A DNA stretch of 64,000 bases from contig CANJHY010000001.1 of the NCBI GenBank assembly GCA_947474275.1, positions 1 to 64,000 of the forward strand, written 5' to 3'. The position numbers and the translations under genes were made by a program. This DNA is from PALSA-1004 sp947474275. GTDB lineage: Bacteria > Pseudomonadota > Gammaproteobacteria > Burkholderiales > SG8-41. Below, one piece after another: positions 15,517 through 24,551 of this stretch (the stretch's first letter is position 1; every line of letters starts with the position of its first letter). The notes beneath the pieces were generated by a model. It had not been told where the DNA came from and did not search any database. It was given only the letters and a program-made list of their open reading frames with translations.

Positions 15517-16387
15517 AGTTCCCGACGCCCTTGAATGCGCCTTCAGTGCGTTGCGCCTGCGCCACCTGCTGCTCGGAATAACCGAACCCGAGCGACTTCA
15601 TGTCGGCGATGATCTTGCGGTGTTGTTCCAGGTTGGTGTTGATTTCCACCAGCACCGATTTCAGGCGCGGGTCGGCGAGCACGCCACGGCAGCCGTCGAG
15701 CACCTTGTGCTCGAGTCCGTCGACGTCGATCTTGATGTGGTTGGGCGCCGGCACCACGCCTTTGTCCACCAGCAGGTCGAGGGTGGTCGAGACGCAGCCT
15801 TGCGACAGCAGGGTGTCGCGATGTTCCAGCCGGTGGTCGACCTTTTCGCCGAACGAGTGGCACGAACCGCCGATCTGGAACTGGCTCAGATGCAGCAGCG
15901 AATAGCTGGCGGAATCGCTCAGCGCGAGGCAATAGGCGGTGACGTATTCCATCAAACCGTTGAGCACGATGTTGCGGCAAAGCAGCGCGTAGTTTTGCGA
16001 CTCCGGCTCGAACGCAAACGTGCGTACCCCGCGTGTTTTGGCCGCCCATATCGTGTACATACCGACGTTGGCACCGATGTCGACGAAAACTTCGTCCGCC
16101 TGGAATCCCCTGATCCATTCGATGGTGTCGGGTTCCTTGGTAAACAGCGAATCGACGCGCCACTTGGTGAATACGTTGGGAGTCGCGTACGCCACCTCGG
16201 TGGTGCCGTCATTGACGGTCTGGTGCGGCTCCAGCATTTCGTATTGCTCGAGCGAAATCTGCGGCGCCAGCGGTGCCGTTTGGGCACCGGCGGAACGCCG
16301 CAAGTTGTGTAAAGGCCACAGCAGTACGCGAAAGACATTCATGGGTAAATTGTGACGGGGAACGGCATTGTGAACGAGCGCGGTCAT
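15500..16387 (-). CDS. FkbM-family SAM-dependent methyltransferase
   Basis: A 295-residue methyltransferase of the FkbM type, which usually O-methylates sugars or other hydroxyls. The SAM-binding motif FVDIGANVGMYTIWAA is near residue 100, with FAFEPE after it, and the family motif NHIKIDVDGLEHKVL is near 217. The first ATG at 16387 gives 295 residues; a second in-frame ATG at 16342 is equally possible. It is divergent from the first TPR-glycosyltransferase (122-base gap) and coupled to the 2OG oxygenase downstream. Together they look like glycan-tailoring enzymes. Confidence 0.82.
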   Translation of the reverse strand: MTALVHNAVPRHNLPMNVFRVLLWPLHNLRRSAGAQTAPLAPQISLEQYEMLEPHQTVNDGTTEVAYATPNVFTKWRVDSLFTKEPDTIEWIRGFQADEVFVDIGANVGMYTIWAAKTRGVRTFAFEPESQNYALLCRNIVLNGLMEYVTAYCLALSDSASYSLLHLSQFQIGGSCHSFGEKVDHRLEHRDTLLSQGCVSTTLDLLVDKGVVPAPNHIKIDVDGLEHKVLDGCRGVLADPRLKSVLVEINTNLEQHRKIIADMKSLGFGYSEQQVAQAQRTEGAFKGVGNYVFLR

Positions 16388-16509
16388 AATGCCGGCGGAC
16401 GCCTGCCCGTGACGAGTTTTCTTTAAAAAAGAAACGCTTACATTATCAAGCTGGAGGGATTACCGCGTCAATAGCGCGGCGGTTGCTGTAGTATGCAGAA
16501 GCAAGCCCC

Positions 16510-18276
16510 ATGCTACCCGCCGCCAACGTGATGCTGACCAATTTAATTTCGCGCCTGTTTTCTTCGCGCTCGCCGCGTTCGCCGGAAGCCGCGCGCGGCG
16601 CCATCGACGACTTGCTGCAGCGGGGGTATCGCAGTCAGCAGGCCGGTGAGCGCGCCGTCGCGGAAAATAACTACCGCGACGCGCTCAAAATCGATGCGCT
16701 GCATGCCCACGCGCATTACCTGCTGGGCGCGCTGCTGGGCGAGGGTGGAAATTTCACCGACGCGGCGGCCCATCTCGATCGGGCGCTCGCCGCGAGGCCG
16801 GATTTCGCCGCTGCCCATGCGGCACGCGGCAACGTATTTCTCATGCTAGAAGAGCGGCAGGCCGCCATTGCAAGTTACGAGCAGGCGCTGCGGCTGGACC
16901 CCGGCAACGCCGCGGCGCATTGCAATCTGGGACTGATCTGGCAGGCGGCCGGCGCGAGCGAACAGGCGTTGTTGCGATTCGAGCGTGCGTATGCGCTTGC
17001 GCCGGAAATTCCCGACCTGCTGAAAAACCTGACGTTGTCCTATATCGAGTTCGAACGCTATGAAGAAGCGCAGGCATTGCTGCAGGCAGTTTTAGCGCAG
17101 ACACCAAGGCGCATCGAAACGCTCAAATGCCTTGGGCTGGTGCTGCAGAAACTGCACCGCCCGCAAGAGGCGCTGCAGCACTACCTGACCGTGCGCGCGA
17201 TCGACGGCGCCGATGCCGAGCTCCTGAACAATCTCGGCATCGTGTATCAGGATCTCGGGCGGCTCGAAGAGGCGATCGCGGCTTATGACGCGGCCATCTT
17301 GCTCAAGTCTGATTTTACGCTGGCCATCTGGCACCGCTCGCTTGCTTATTTGTTGCAGCACGACTTCGCACGCGGCTGGCCGGACTACGAATTGCGGCTG
17401 CTGGGCGCCGACCGCCGGCCACGAGCTGCGGAGGGTGCGAACTGGGACGGTGGCGCGTTGGCGGGTAAAAAATTGCTGGTCTACGCGGAGCAGGGCCTGG
17501 GCGATGAGATCATGTTCGCATCCTGCATTCCGGACGTGGTGGCCGCGGGCGCGAATTGCGTGATCGAATGCTCCCCCAAGCTTGAGAAGCTGTTCCGGCG
17601 CTCGTTTCCGCAAACCGCGGTTCGTGCAACGAACCCGGACAAGTCGCTGCCCGCCGGTGCCGGCGAGATGGACCTCGACCTGCAAAGCTCGATCGGCAGC
17701 CTGCCGCAGTACTTGCGCCGCGCGCGCGCGGATTTCCCGCAGCACAGCGGCTATTTGCGCGCCGATCCGCAGGCGGTCGCGGCATGGCGGGAGCGTCTCG
17801 CCGCGCTTGGGCCCGGCCTCAAAGTGGGTATCTCATGGCAGGGCGGCACGCACAAATCGCGGCGCCCGGTGCGCTCCATGCCGCTTGCGCAATGGCTGCC
17901 GATCCTGCAGATGGAAGGCGCGCACTTCGTCGATCTCCAATATACCGACTGCCGCGCTGAAATTGATGAACTGCGCGCGGCCACGGGCGTCACGGTGCAC
18001 AGTTGGAACGAAGTACGCGCCGACTACGAGCAGGCGGTGGCGCTGGTCACGGCCCTCGATCTTGTAATCAGCGTGTGCACCGCCGTTATTCACCTGGGCG
18101 GCGCGCTCGGCACGCCGGTATGGGTGATGGCGCCGTACAGTCCCGAGTGGCGCTATGGAATTGCCGGGCAGGAGATGCCTTGGTATCCTTCGGTGCGCGT
18201 GTTCCGGCAGTCCGTGTATGGAGAATGGGGCGCGGTTATTGATGATGTCGCGCAATCATTGCGTAAGATGGCCTGA
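16510..18276 (+). CDS. TPR-repeat glycosyltransferase (GT9-like), paralogue 1
   Basis: First of six related genes in this locus. The 588-residue protein has an N-terminal array of tetratricopeptide repeats (about residues 35-300; unit example NAAAHCNLGLIWQAAGASEQ). The C-terminal half resembles GT9/heptosyltransferase-type glycosyltransferases. Diagnostic blocks are YAEQGLGDEIMFASC (E327), VGISWQGGTHKSRRPVRSMP, LVISVCTAVIHLGGALG and MPWYPSVRVFRQ. In the last conserved loop the usual Asp of the D-T-x-x-A-H motif is Cys. No signal peptide is visible, so it is likely cytoplasmic, with the TPRs holding a protein or glycan acceptor. A small GT8-like gene follows 35 bases later. Confidence 0.78.
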   Translation: MLPAANVMLTNLISRLFSSRSPRSPEAARGAIDDLLQRGYRSQQAGERAVAENNYRDALKIDALHAHAHYLLGALLGEGGNFTDAAAHLDRALAARPDFAAAHAARGNVFLMLEERQAAIASYEQALRLDPGNAAAHCNLGLIWQAAGASEQALLRFERAYALAPEIPDLLKNLTLSYIEFERYEEAQALLQAVLAQTPRRIETLKCLGLVLQKLHRPQEALQHYLTVRAIDGADAELLNNLGIVYQDLGRLEEAIAAYDAAILLKSDFTLAIWHRSLAYLLQHDFARGWPDYELRLLGADRRPRAAEGANWDGGALAGKKLLVYAEQGLGDEIMFASCIPDVVAAGANCVIECSPKLEKLFRRSFPQTAVRATNPDKSLPAGAGEMDLDLQSSIGSLPQYLRRARADFPQHSGYLRADPQAVAAWRERLAALGPGLKVGISWQGGTHKSRRPVRSMPLAQWLPILQMEGAHFVDLQYTDCRAEIDELRAATGVTVHSWNEVRADYEQAVALVTALDLVISVCTAVIHLGGALGTPVWVMAPYSPEWRYGIAGQEMPWYPSVRVFRQSVYGEWGAVIDDVAQSLRKMA

Positions 18277-18311
18277 ACTTCCGGTCCGATTAACCACTAC
18301 GGCAGCACTTC

Positions 18312-18989
18312 ATGATCAAAGTTTTTATCGGCTACGACTCGCGCGAGGCGGCCGCATACAGCGTGTTGGCCCATAGCATTCATGCCAGGGCATCGGTGCC
18401 GGTGGCGGTAGTGCCGGTGATGTTGAGCGAGTTGAAAGGCGTGTTGACGCGCGAACGCCATCCGCTGCAGTCGACCGATTTTTCGTTTTCGCGCTTTCTG
18501 ACGCCCTTTCTGTCCGACTACCAGGGCTGGTCCATATTCATGGACTGCGACATGCTGGTGCTCGACGACATTGAGAAACTGTATGCGCTGCGCGACGAGC
18601 GCTATGCGGTCATGGTGGTAAAGCACGACCACGTGCCCAAAGAGACCCGCAAATTTCTCGATCAGCCGCAAACCGCATACCAGAAGAAAAACTGGTCGAG
18701 CGTGATGCTGTTCAACAACGCGCAGTGCCGCGCGCTGACGCCCGACTACGTCAATACTGCATCGGGCCTCGAACTCCATCAATTCAAATGGCTGGCGAAC
18801 GACGAACTGATCGGTGAAATTCCGGCGCGCTGGAACCACCTCGTTGGCTACAACGCGCCGAACCGCGATGTGTCACTGGTGCATTACACCCTGGGCGGGC
18901 CGTACTTTCAGGAGTACCGCGATTGCGAGTACGCGGACGAGTGGCGGGCCGCGCGGCAGGACATGCTGAACGTCGAGCAACGCAAATGA
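18312..18989 (+). CDS. GT8-like glycosyltransferase
   Basis: A 225-residue GT-A-fold glycosyltransferase. The opening MIKVFIGYDSREAAAYSVLA and the FMDCDMLVLDD segment, which supplies the D-x-D metal/nucleotide-sugar motif near residues 78-80, are typical of the GT8-related family seen in LPS and surface-glycan loci. A C-terminal LVHYTLGGPYF block matches the H-x-x-G-x-x-x-P pattern of that family. It sits between two TPR-glycosyltransferases on the same strand and likely adds one sugar to the same glycan. Donor and acceptor cannot be read from sequence. Confidence 0.72.
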   Translation: MIKVFIGYDSREAAAYSVLAHSIHARASVPVAVVPVMLSELKGVLTRERHPLQSTDFSFSRFLTPFLSDYQGWSIFMDCDMLVLDDIEKLYALRDERYAVMVVKHDHVPKETRKFLDQPQTAYQKKNWSSVMLFNNAQCRALTPDYVNTASGLELHQFKWLANDELIGEIPARWNHLVGYNAPNRDVSLVHYTLGGPYFQEYRDCEYADEWRAARQDMLNVEQRK

Positions 18990-19029
18990 ACGCGCCGCGC
19001 GAACCCCGCATCGCGGCTGACCGCGTTGC

Positions 19030-20907
19030 ATGCTGAGCGGGCTTTCCCGGCTTTGGCATTCATTGTTCGCGGGGCGTGGTAAAACTGCGCTGAATCCAGC
19101 CGCCGCCGCATTGCCCGACAGCGCGTACCGGCCATCAGCGTGGTTCGATAGCGGCTTGCGTCTGCTCGCCACTCATGATGCGGCTGGAGTCGACGCGCTG
19201 CTGAGCGAGCCCCTGCAGCGTGACCGCGCCGAATTGGAATGTTTGCGCGCAGGACTCGCGCTCATGCGCGGCGATCCCCGTGCCGCCTTTGCGCACGCCG
19301 GGGCCGCACTCGCTTTGCGTGGCGGTTTTTCAGCTGCTCATTTGTGCGGGGCACGCGCAGCGCGTGTATTGGGCCGGCACCAGGCCGCGCTCGCCGGGTT
19401 TGCGCGGGCGACCGATTTGCATCCCGACGACGCTGAGGCCTGGGCTGCACAAGCCGCAGAGCACATTGCGCTTGGTCAGAGCGAGGATGCGCGCGATTGC
19501 TACGAGGTTGCCCTTGCGCACGCGCCGGATTGCGCGGCCGCGAGACTGGGCCTTTCGCGCCTGGAGCGCGAGGCGGGTGCCGCCGCCGCGGCGCTCGCGC
19601 ACATTGAACATGCATTGCGTGTCGCGCCAAGCGATGCGGATATACATTTCGAGTCAGCGCTGGTTCGCAGCCGTTGCGGCGACGTGCCGGGCGCGATTGC
19701 GGCGTATGAGTGCGTGCTCGAACTCAGCCCCGGTTACGCGGCGGCATGCACCAACCTGGGTTTGATGTATTTGGCGCACCTCGGCGACTCGCGCCGCGCG
19801 CAGCAGTATTTCGAGCGCGCAATCGAACTCGAGCCGTCTTCCGTGGGGGCGCAGGCCAACCTCGGCCTTGCTCTGGCCGAGCAGGGGCAGCTCCAAGCGG
19901 CGCTCGCCCATTACGAAAAATTGATTGCCGCTTATCCCGCGGAAAGCGAATATCGCTGGAACCGCGGACTCGCCCTGCTCGGTAGCGGCGATTACGCGCG
20001 CGGGTGGGAAGACTACGAAATGCGCAACGCGCGCGGCAGCGGCGCCGCGCCGCGCGTTTTTCCTTATCCTGCGTGGCAGGGCAAAGCACTGCGCGGCGCC
20101 GCCGCCTTGCTGGTTTACGGCGAGCAGGGGCTGGGCGATGAAATGATGTTCGCCTCGTGCGTGCCGGATTTGCTCGCGCGGGGAATATCCTGTGTCATCG
20201 AGTGCGATGCGCGGTTGGCGGGCCTGTTCGCGCGTTCATTCCCCGCCGGCAGTGTGCATGGCGCTCCACGTGACGGTGATCGCCGCTGGCTGGCGGAATA
20301 CCCGCAGATCGAGACGCAGATCGCGATCGGCAGCCTGCCGCGCCTGTTGCGGCGGAACGCCGCTGAATTTCCGGCGCACTCCGGCTATCTGCGCGCCGAT
20401 CCGGCGCGCACCGCGCAATGGCGTGCCCAGCTGGCGGCCGGGGGCGGCGCTTACTGCGTTGGAATTTCCTGGCGCGGCGGCACCGCGAAGACGCGCCGCG
20501 ATCTGCGCTCGATGCCGCTGCGCGAACTGATGCCGTTGCTTGCGATTCCGCGCATTAAATTTATCAGTCTCGAGCGCGCGGCAGACGACGAACTGGCTGA
20601 AATCAAGGCGATGTGCGGAGCCGACGTATTGAGTTTCGTCGAAGCGCTGGAGGACATGGACGGGCTGGCGGCGCTTTTGCAGGCGCTCGATGGCGTAGTT
20701 ACCGTAGACAACACCGTGGCGCATTTGGCTGGGGCCCTCGGCCGCAAGGCCTGGATCATGTTGCCCCACGACGCCGACTGGCGCTGGCAGCGCGTGCCGG
20801 CCGCCAGTCCGTGGTACCCGTCGGTCAGGCTGTGCCGGCAGCCGGCTCCGGGAGATTGGGCAACAGTGGTCGGGCAGGTGCGCGCGGAATTGGCGTCGCT
20901 TTGCTGA
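19030..20907 (+). CDS. TPR-repeat glycosyltransferase (GT9-like), paralogue 2
   Basis: The longest of the six paralogues, 625 residues. TPR repeats fill about residues 60-330 and are Ala-rich. The glycosyltransferase half shows YGEQGLGDEMMFASC (E365), VGISWRGGTAKTRRDLRSMP, VTVDNTVAHLAGALG and SPWYPSVRLCRQP. Here the conserved loop keeps Asp (D-N-T-V-A-H), unlike paralogue 1. The ATG at 19030 follows the GT8-like gene by 40 bases. No membrane segment is evident. Role inferred from family and context: transfer of a sugar to a surface protein or glycan, possibly pilin. Confidence 0.76.
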   Translation: MLSGLSRLWHSLFAGRGKTALNPAAAALPDSAYRPSAWFDSGLRLLATHDAAGVDALLSEPLQRDRAELECLRAGLALMRGDPRAAFAHAGAALALRGGFSAAHLCGARAARVLGRHQAALAGFARATDLHPDDAEAWAAQAAEHIALGQSEDARDCYEVALAHAPDCAAARLGLSRLEREAGAAAAALAHIEHALRVAPSDADIHFESALVRSRCGDVPGAIAAYECVLELSPGYAAACTNLGLMYLAHLGDSRRAQQYFERAIELEPSSVGAQANLGLALAEQGQLQAALAHYEKLIAAYPAESEYRWNRGLALLGSGDYARGWEDYEMRNARGSGAAPRVFPYPAWQGKALRGAAALLVYGEQGLGDEMMFASCVPDLLARGISCVIECDARLAGLFARSFPAGSVHGAPRDGDRRWLAEYPQIETQIAIGSLPRLLRRNAAEFPAHSGYLRADPARTAQWRAQLAAGGGAYCVGISWRGGTAKTRRDLRSMPLRELMPLLAIPRIKFISLERAADDELAEIKAMCGADVLSFVEALEDMDGLAALLQALDGVVTVDNTVAHLAGALGRKAWIMLPHDADWRWQRVPAASPWYPSVRLCRQPAPGDWATVVGQVRAELASLC

Positions 20908-20982
20908 TCATACGGTCCGCGGCGGGCGCAAGCCGCAGGCCGGCGGCCCGGCGGCTGTGGCCGTAGTACACTTTCCGTTCCC

Positions 20983-22401
20983 ATGCGAGCCGAAGAACCT
21001 CAGATCGCGACTGCCAAGCAGGTGCTGCAAATTGCGCGGCAGCACTACGGCGCGGGGCGGATGACGGAGGCCGCGAGCATTTGCCGCGATGTGCTCGACA
21101 CGGATGCCGGCAGCTTCGATGCGCTTCATCTGCTGGGCGCAATTTCGCACAAGGATGGCAATTACGACAGGGCGGTAAAGTTGATCGGGCGCGCAATTGC
21201 GTTGAGTCCGGACAACCCGTTTTTTCTGAACAATCTCGGCGAGGCCCTGCGCGAGCTGAACCGTCCGCGTGAAGCCGAACAGCAGTATCGCCGCGCGCTG
21301 GCGCTCAAGGCCGATTTCGCCGGGGCGCAGAACAATCTCGGCAACGCGCTGAAAGCCCAGGGTCGGTACGACGAAGCCGCGGCGAGCTATCAGGAAGCGA
21401 TGCGGCTGGACCCGGCATATACCTCAGCGCGGCTCAACTACGCGCTGCTCCTGTTGCTGTGCGGAGATTACGCTGCCGCGTTTACGTTATATGAGCAGCG
21501 TTACGACGGGGCCGATCCTCGGCACGTGAGTTCCGCGCGCGACCTGTTCGATCGCATGCAGGAGGTGCCGCGGTGGCAGGGCGAGCCGCTGGCGGGCAAG
21601 CGTCTGCTCGTCTGGACTGAGCAGGGGCTGGGCGACTGCGTCATGATGATGCGCTACCTGCCGCAGTTGAAGGGCCGCGGCGCTCAGCGCGTCATCGTCT
21701 ATTGCGCCGCGCCGCTGGTGCGGCTCATGCGCGCGACGGCCGGGGTCGATGAGGTGATCTCGCAGGACGATCCGCTGATCGAAGGGTCCTTCGACCGGCA
21801 CTGTCCGCTGATGAGTTTGCCGCATTTGTGCGAAACCCGGCTAGAGACAGTGCCGCGGGAAGTGCCTTATGTGCGGGTGGCGGCGGACCTGCAGCGCACG
21901 TGGGCCGCGAGGCTCGAAGCGGTTGCGCGTCCGCGGGTGGGGCTGGTGTGGGCGGGCGCGAAGCGCACTCTGACTGAAGCGCGGCGCAGCACCCGGCTGC
22001 AGGCCTTTGCGCCGTTGCTGGATGCTGGCGGGGTGCAGTTCGTTAGTCTGCAGAAAAATGAAGATGCGCGGCAACTGGAATTCGCGAAATGGCCGCTGTT
22101 CGATGCGATGGACGAATGCGGCGACCTGCTGGAGACCGCGGCCTTGATCGAGCAGCTCGATCTCGTCATCAGCATCGACACGTCGGTCGCGCACCTCGCC
22201 GGCGCTTTGGGCAAGCCGGTATGGTTGCTGACGCGCGGTGACAGCGCATGGCAGTGGTTGCTGGGGAGGGAAGATTCGCCGTGGTATCCGACGATGCGCA
22301 TATTCCGCCAGCCGCCGGGCGGCAACTGGCATGATCTGATGACGGATGTCGCAGCCAGGTTCAAAACGATGAGAATGCATTTAACAGGGGCTGCGCTTTG
22401 A
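20983..22401 (+). CDS. TPR-repeat glycosyltransferase (GT9-like), paralogue 3, divergent
   Basis: A 472-residue member with only about four TPR units (about residues 15-165). Its GT9-like domain is the most divergent of the six: WTEQGLGDCVMMMRYLPQL (E213), VGLVWAGAKRTLTEARRSTR, LVISIDTSVAHLAGALG and SPWYPTMRIFRQP. The D-T-S-V-A-H loop is the canonical heptosyltransferase-like form. The arrangement suggests it is an older or functionally different branch of the family. Its TGA stop overlaps the TTG start of the following FkbM gene by four bases, so the two are translationally coupled. Confidence 0.76.
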   Translation: MRAEEPQIATAKQVLQIARQHYGAGRMTEAASICRDVLDTDAGSFDALHLLGAISHKDGNYDRAVKLIGRAIALSPDNPFFLNNLGEALRELNRPREAEQQYRRALALKADFAGAQNNLGNALKAQGRYDEAAASYQEAMRLDPAYTSARLNYALLLLLCGDYAAAFTLYEQRYDGADPRHVSSARDLFDRMQEVPRWQGEPLAGKRLLVWTEQGLGDCVMMMRYLPQLKGRGAQRVIVYCAAPLVRLMRATAGVDEVISQDDPLIEGSFDRHCPLMSLPHLCETRLETVPREVPYVRVAADLQRTWAARLEAVARPRVGLVWAGAKRTLTEARRSTRLQAFAPLLDAGGVQFVSLQKNEDARQLEFAKWPLFDAMDECGDLLETAALIEQLDLVISIDTSVAHLAGALGKPVWLLTRGDSAWQWLLGREDSPWYPTMRIFRQPPGGNWHDLMTDVAARFKTMRMHLTGAAL

Positions 22402-23177
22402 AAAAAAAGCACCATCTGCCGAGTATTTACACTGAAACCGGACTGATCTATCTGTGGGACTACCTGTTGGCGCATCACGGCGTCCAGGAGCGGGCAGCCG
22501 TCAATCATGACGCGCTCGGTTTACTCGCGCACTGTCTGACGCGATTTCCGCAATCGAAGGCCCACCTGCTGCAGGACCTGTATGTCACTTATAAACTGGC
22601 CGACAGAAAAAACAGGTTTTTCGTCGAGTTCGGCGCTGCTGACGGCGTGTTTCTGAGCAACACCCATCACCTCGAGAAAAACCTCGGGTGGCGCGGTATT
22701 CTTGCCGAACCTTTCCCCGGCTGGCGCGACCCGCTGCGCGCGAACAGAAACGCTGCTGTCGACTATCGGTGCGTGTGGCGGGAGTCGGGCAAGCAGCTTG
22801 AATTCCTGGCCGCCAACCGGTATCCGGAATTGTCGTCGCTTAAAAGCTTTGCCGGGAATGATATGCACGCCGAGTCCCGCCTGGTTGACGCAGAAACATT
22901 CATGGTCGATACCGTGTCCCTGAATGATTTGCTGGCGGAGCACGGCGCGCCCGCATCGATCGACTATCTGTCCGTCGACACCGAGGGCAGCGAATTCGAT
23001 ATCCTCGAGACTTTCGATTTTGCGAAGTACCAGGTCCGCGTGATCACGGTAGAGCACAATTTCAAGCCTGACGCGCGCGAGTCCATTCAGCGCTTGCTGG
23101 AGTCCAATGGTTTCCGGCGGGAGTTTGAAATCTTCTCCAAGGGCGATGACTGGTATTTTCATCCGGACCGAATGTGA
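22398..23177 (+). CDS. FkbM-family methyltransferase
   Basis: A 259-residue FkbM-type SAM-dependent methyltransferase. FFVEFGAADGVFLSNTHHLE (about residues 75-94) is the SAM-binding region and LSVDTEGSEFDILETFDF (about 192-209) is the second family motif. Translation starts at TTG 22398, which overlaps the preceding stop (TTGA), with AGGGG about seven bases upstream. The coupling to paralogue 3 suggests that this enzyme methylates a sugar added by that transferase; this is inference. Confidence 0.78.
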   Translation: MKKKHHLPSIYTETGLIYLWDYLLAHHGVQERAAVNHDALGLLAHCLTRFPQSKAHLLQDLYVTYKLADRKNRFFVEFGAADGVFLSNTHHLEKNLGWRGILAEPFPGWRDPLRANRNAAVDYRCVWRESGKQLEFLAANRYPELSSLKSFAGNDMHAESRLVDAETFMVDTVSLNDLLAEHGAPASIDYLSVDTEGSEFDILETFDFAKYQVRVITVEHNFKPDARESIQRLLESNGFRREFEIFSKGDDWYFHPDRM

Positions 23178-23228
23178 TGGATTCAGCGGCTTGTAACCGG
23201 CAGGGGCGTTCATGGTTCGCGTGATCCA

Positions 23229-24551
23229 ATGAAATGCGCCGTCGTCACCCCGGTCGGTCCCGGCCATGAATTGTACGCACTGGACGCCGAAGATTCGGTC
23301 AATCATGCCTTCGCCACGGCGCAAGGGCCGTTTTCCGATATTCTTTTCATCAAGATCGATGATACGCAAGGCAAGCTGGGGCGCTCGGCGGCACGCAACC
23401 AGGGCGTGCGGCAGGCGCAAGACGCAGGTGCCGACTGGATATTCTTCCTCGATGCGGACGACGTGCTGTGCGCGCAGGCGTTCGCCAACGTAACGCACGA
23501 GCTGCACCGCCATGATGCGATATGGGGCGCGATCCATGAGCTTGCCGCGGACGAGGAGCATGGCGTCCTGCGCCCGGACCAATTGCTGGAAATCACGCGT
23601 ATCGATCAGCTCCTCGGCAACGATCCGTTTATCACGCTGCAGATCGGGCATTTCGTGAAGACCGCGGCGGCGCTGGCCACGCCTTTCGACCCGCAGCTCG
23701 ATGCGGGCGAGGATTTCGACTACTACCTGCGGATGTGGTCGCAATTCAATTGCGTCAAGATCGGGCGGCCGTTTTTTTTCAACCGCCGCGATACGTATGC
23801 GGGCGGCCCGCGCGCAGCGACCAATCGCGACTGGCGCATGGCGGTCGAACGCATCATCTGCGAGAAATGCATCGGACTGGATTTCCATGCGGAGTTTACG
23901 CTGCGCGGGGAAAAGCTCCGGTTTTACGTTACCAACCCGTTCGACCTGATCCAGCGCAGTTTTCTCAAGGGGCGGTTTTTCGAGCCCGGCGAACTTGCTT
24001 TTGTCGAAAGCTGGGTTGCGGCGGACGCCGCAATTGTCGAAGTGGGCGCTTATGTCGGCAACCACGTCGTCTACTATGCGCGGTTCATGCGACCGCGCAG
24101 CATCACGGTAATTGAGCCCAATCCCGATGCCATTGCGCTGCTGCGCCGGAACCTCGCGGAAAATGCTGTAACCAACGCCGATCTCTCGTTGCTTGGCAGC
24201 GGGGCTTCAGATCGGGTTGCAACTTACGACATCGTGCGTACGAGCGACAACAATATCGGCGCGAGCCGATTGGTGCCCGCCGTAGCCGGCGTGGTTAAAT
24301 CGGCGCCGCTCGACGATTTGATTGCGCACCCGGTGGATTTCATCAAGATCGACGTCGAAGGCATGGAGCTCGCAGTCCTCGCCGGCGCCCGGCGCATCAT
24401 CGCCGAGTCGCGGCCCAAGATCATGATCGAAGTGTTCCGGCACCAGATTGCGGATTTCGAAACGTGGCTGCAGCAGAACCACTACCGCATCAAACATCGT
24501 TTCGATTATGTGCACGCGGTGAATTTCATGATAGAACCCGCCGATGAGTGA
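23229..24551 (+). CDS. bifunctional GT2 glycosyltransferase-FkbM methyltransferase
   Basis: A 440-residue fusion. The N-terminal part (about residues 1-200) is a GT2-type glycosyltransferase with KLGRSAARNQGVRQA and FFLDADDVL (DADD at 75-78). The C-terminal part (about 235-435) is an FkbM methyltransferase with VEVGAYVGNHVVYYA near 272, VIEPNPDAIALLRRNL and DFIKIDVEGMELAVL (D375). The combination suggests that one polypeptide adds a sugar and methylates it or the glycan. The last eight bases overlap the start of the next TPR-glycosyltransferase gene. Both domains look intact. Confidence 0.8.
   Translation: MKCAVVTPVGPGHELYALDAEDSVNHAFATAQGPFSDILFIKIDDTQGKLGRSAARNQGVRQAQDAGADWIFFLDADDVLCAQAFANVTHELHRHDAIWGAIHELAADEEHGVLRPDQLLEITRIDQLLGNDPFITLQIGHFVKTAAALATPFDPQLDAGEDFDYYLRMWSQFNCVKIGRPFFFNRRDTYAGGPRAATNRDWRMAVERIICEKCIGLDFHAEFTLRGEKLRFYVTNPFDLIQRSFLKGRFFEPGELAFVESWVAADAAIVEVGAYVGNHVVYYARFMRPRSITVIEPNPDAIALLRRNLAENAVTNADLSLLGSGASDRVATYDIVRTSDNNIGASRLVPAVAGVVKSAPLDDLIAHPVDFIKIDVEGMELAVLAGARRIIAESRPKIMIEVFRHQIADFETWLQQNHYRIKHRFDYVHAVNFMIEPADE

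Noticed and set aside
22521..24065. 514-residue frame antisense to the FkbM and GT2-FkbM genes
   Set aside because: Both sense genes have clear catalytic motifs and overlapping-start organisation; the antisense frame has none.
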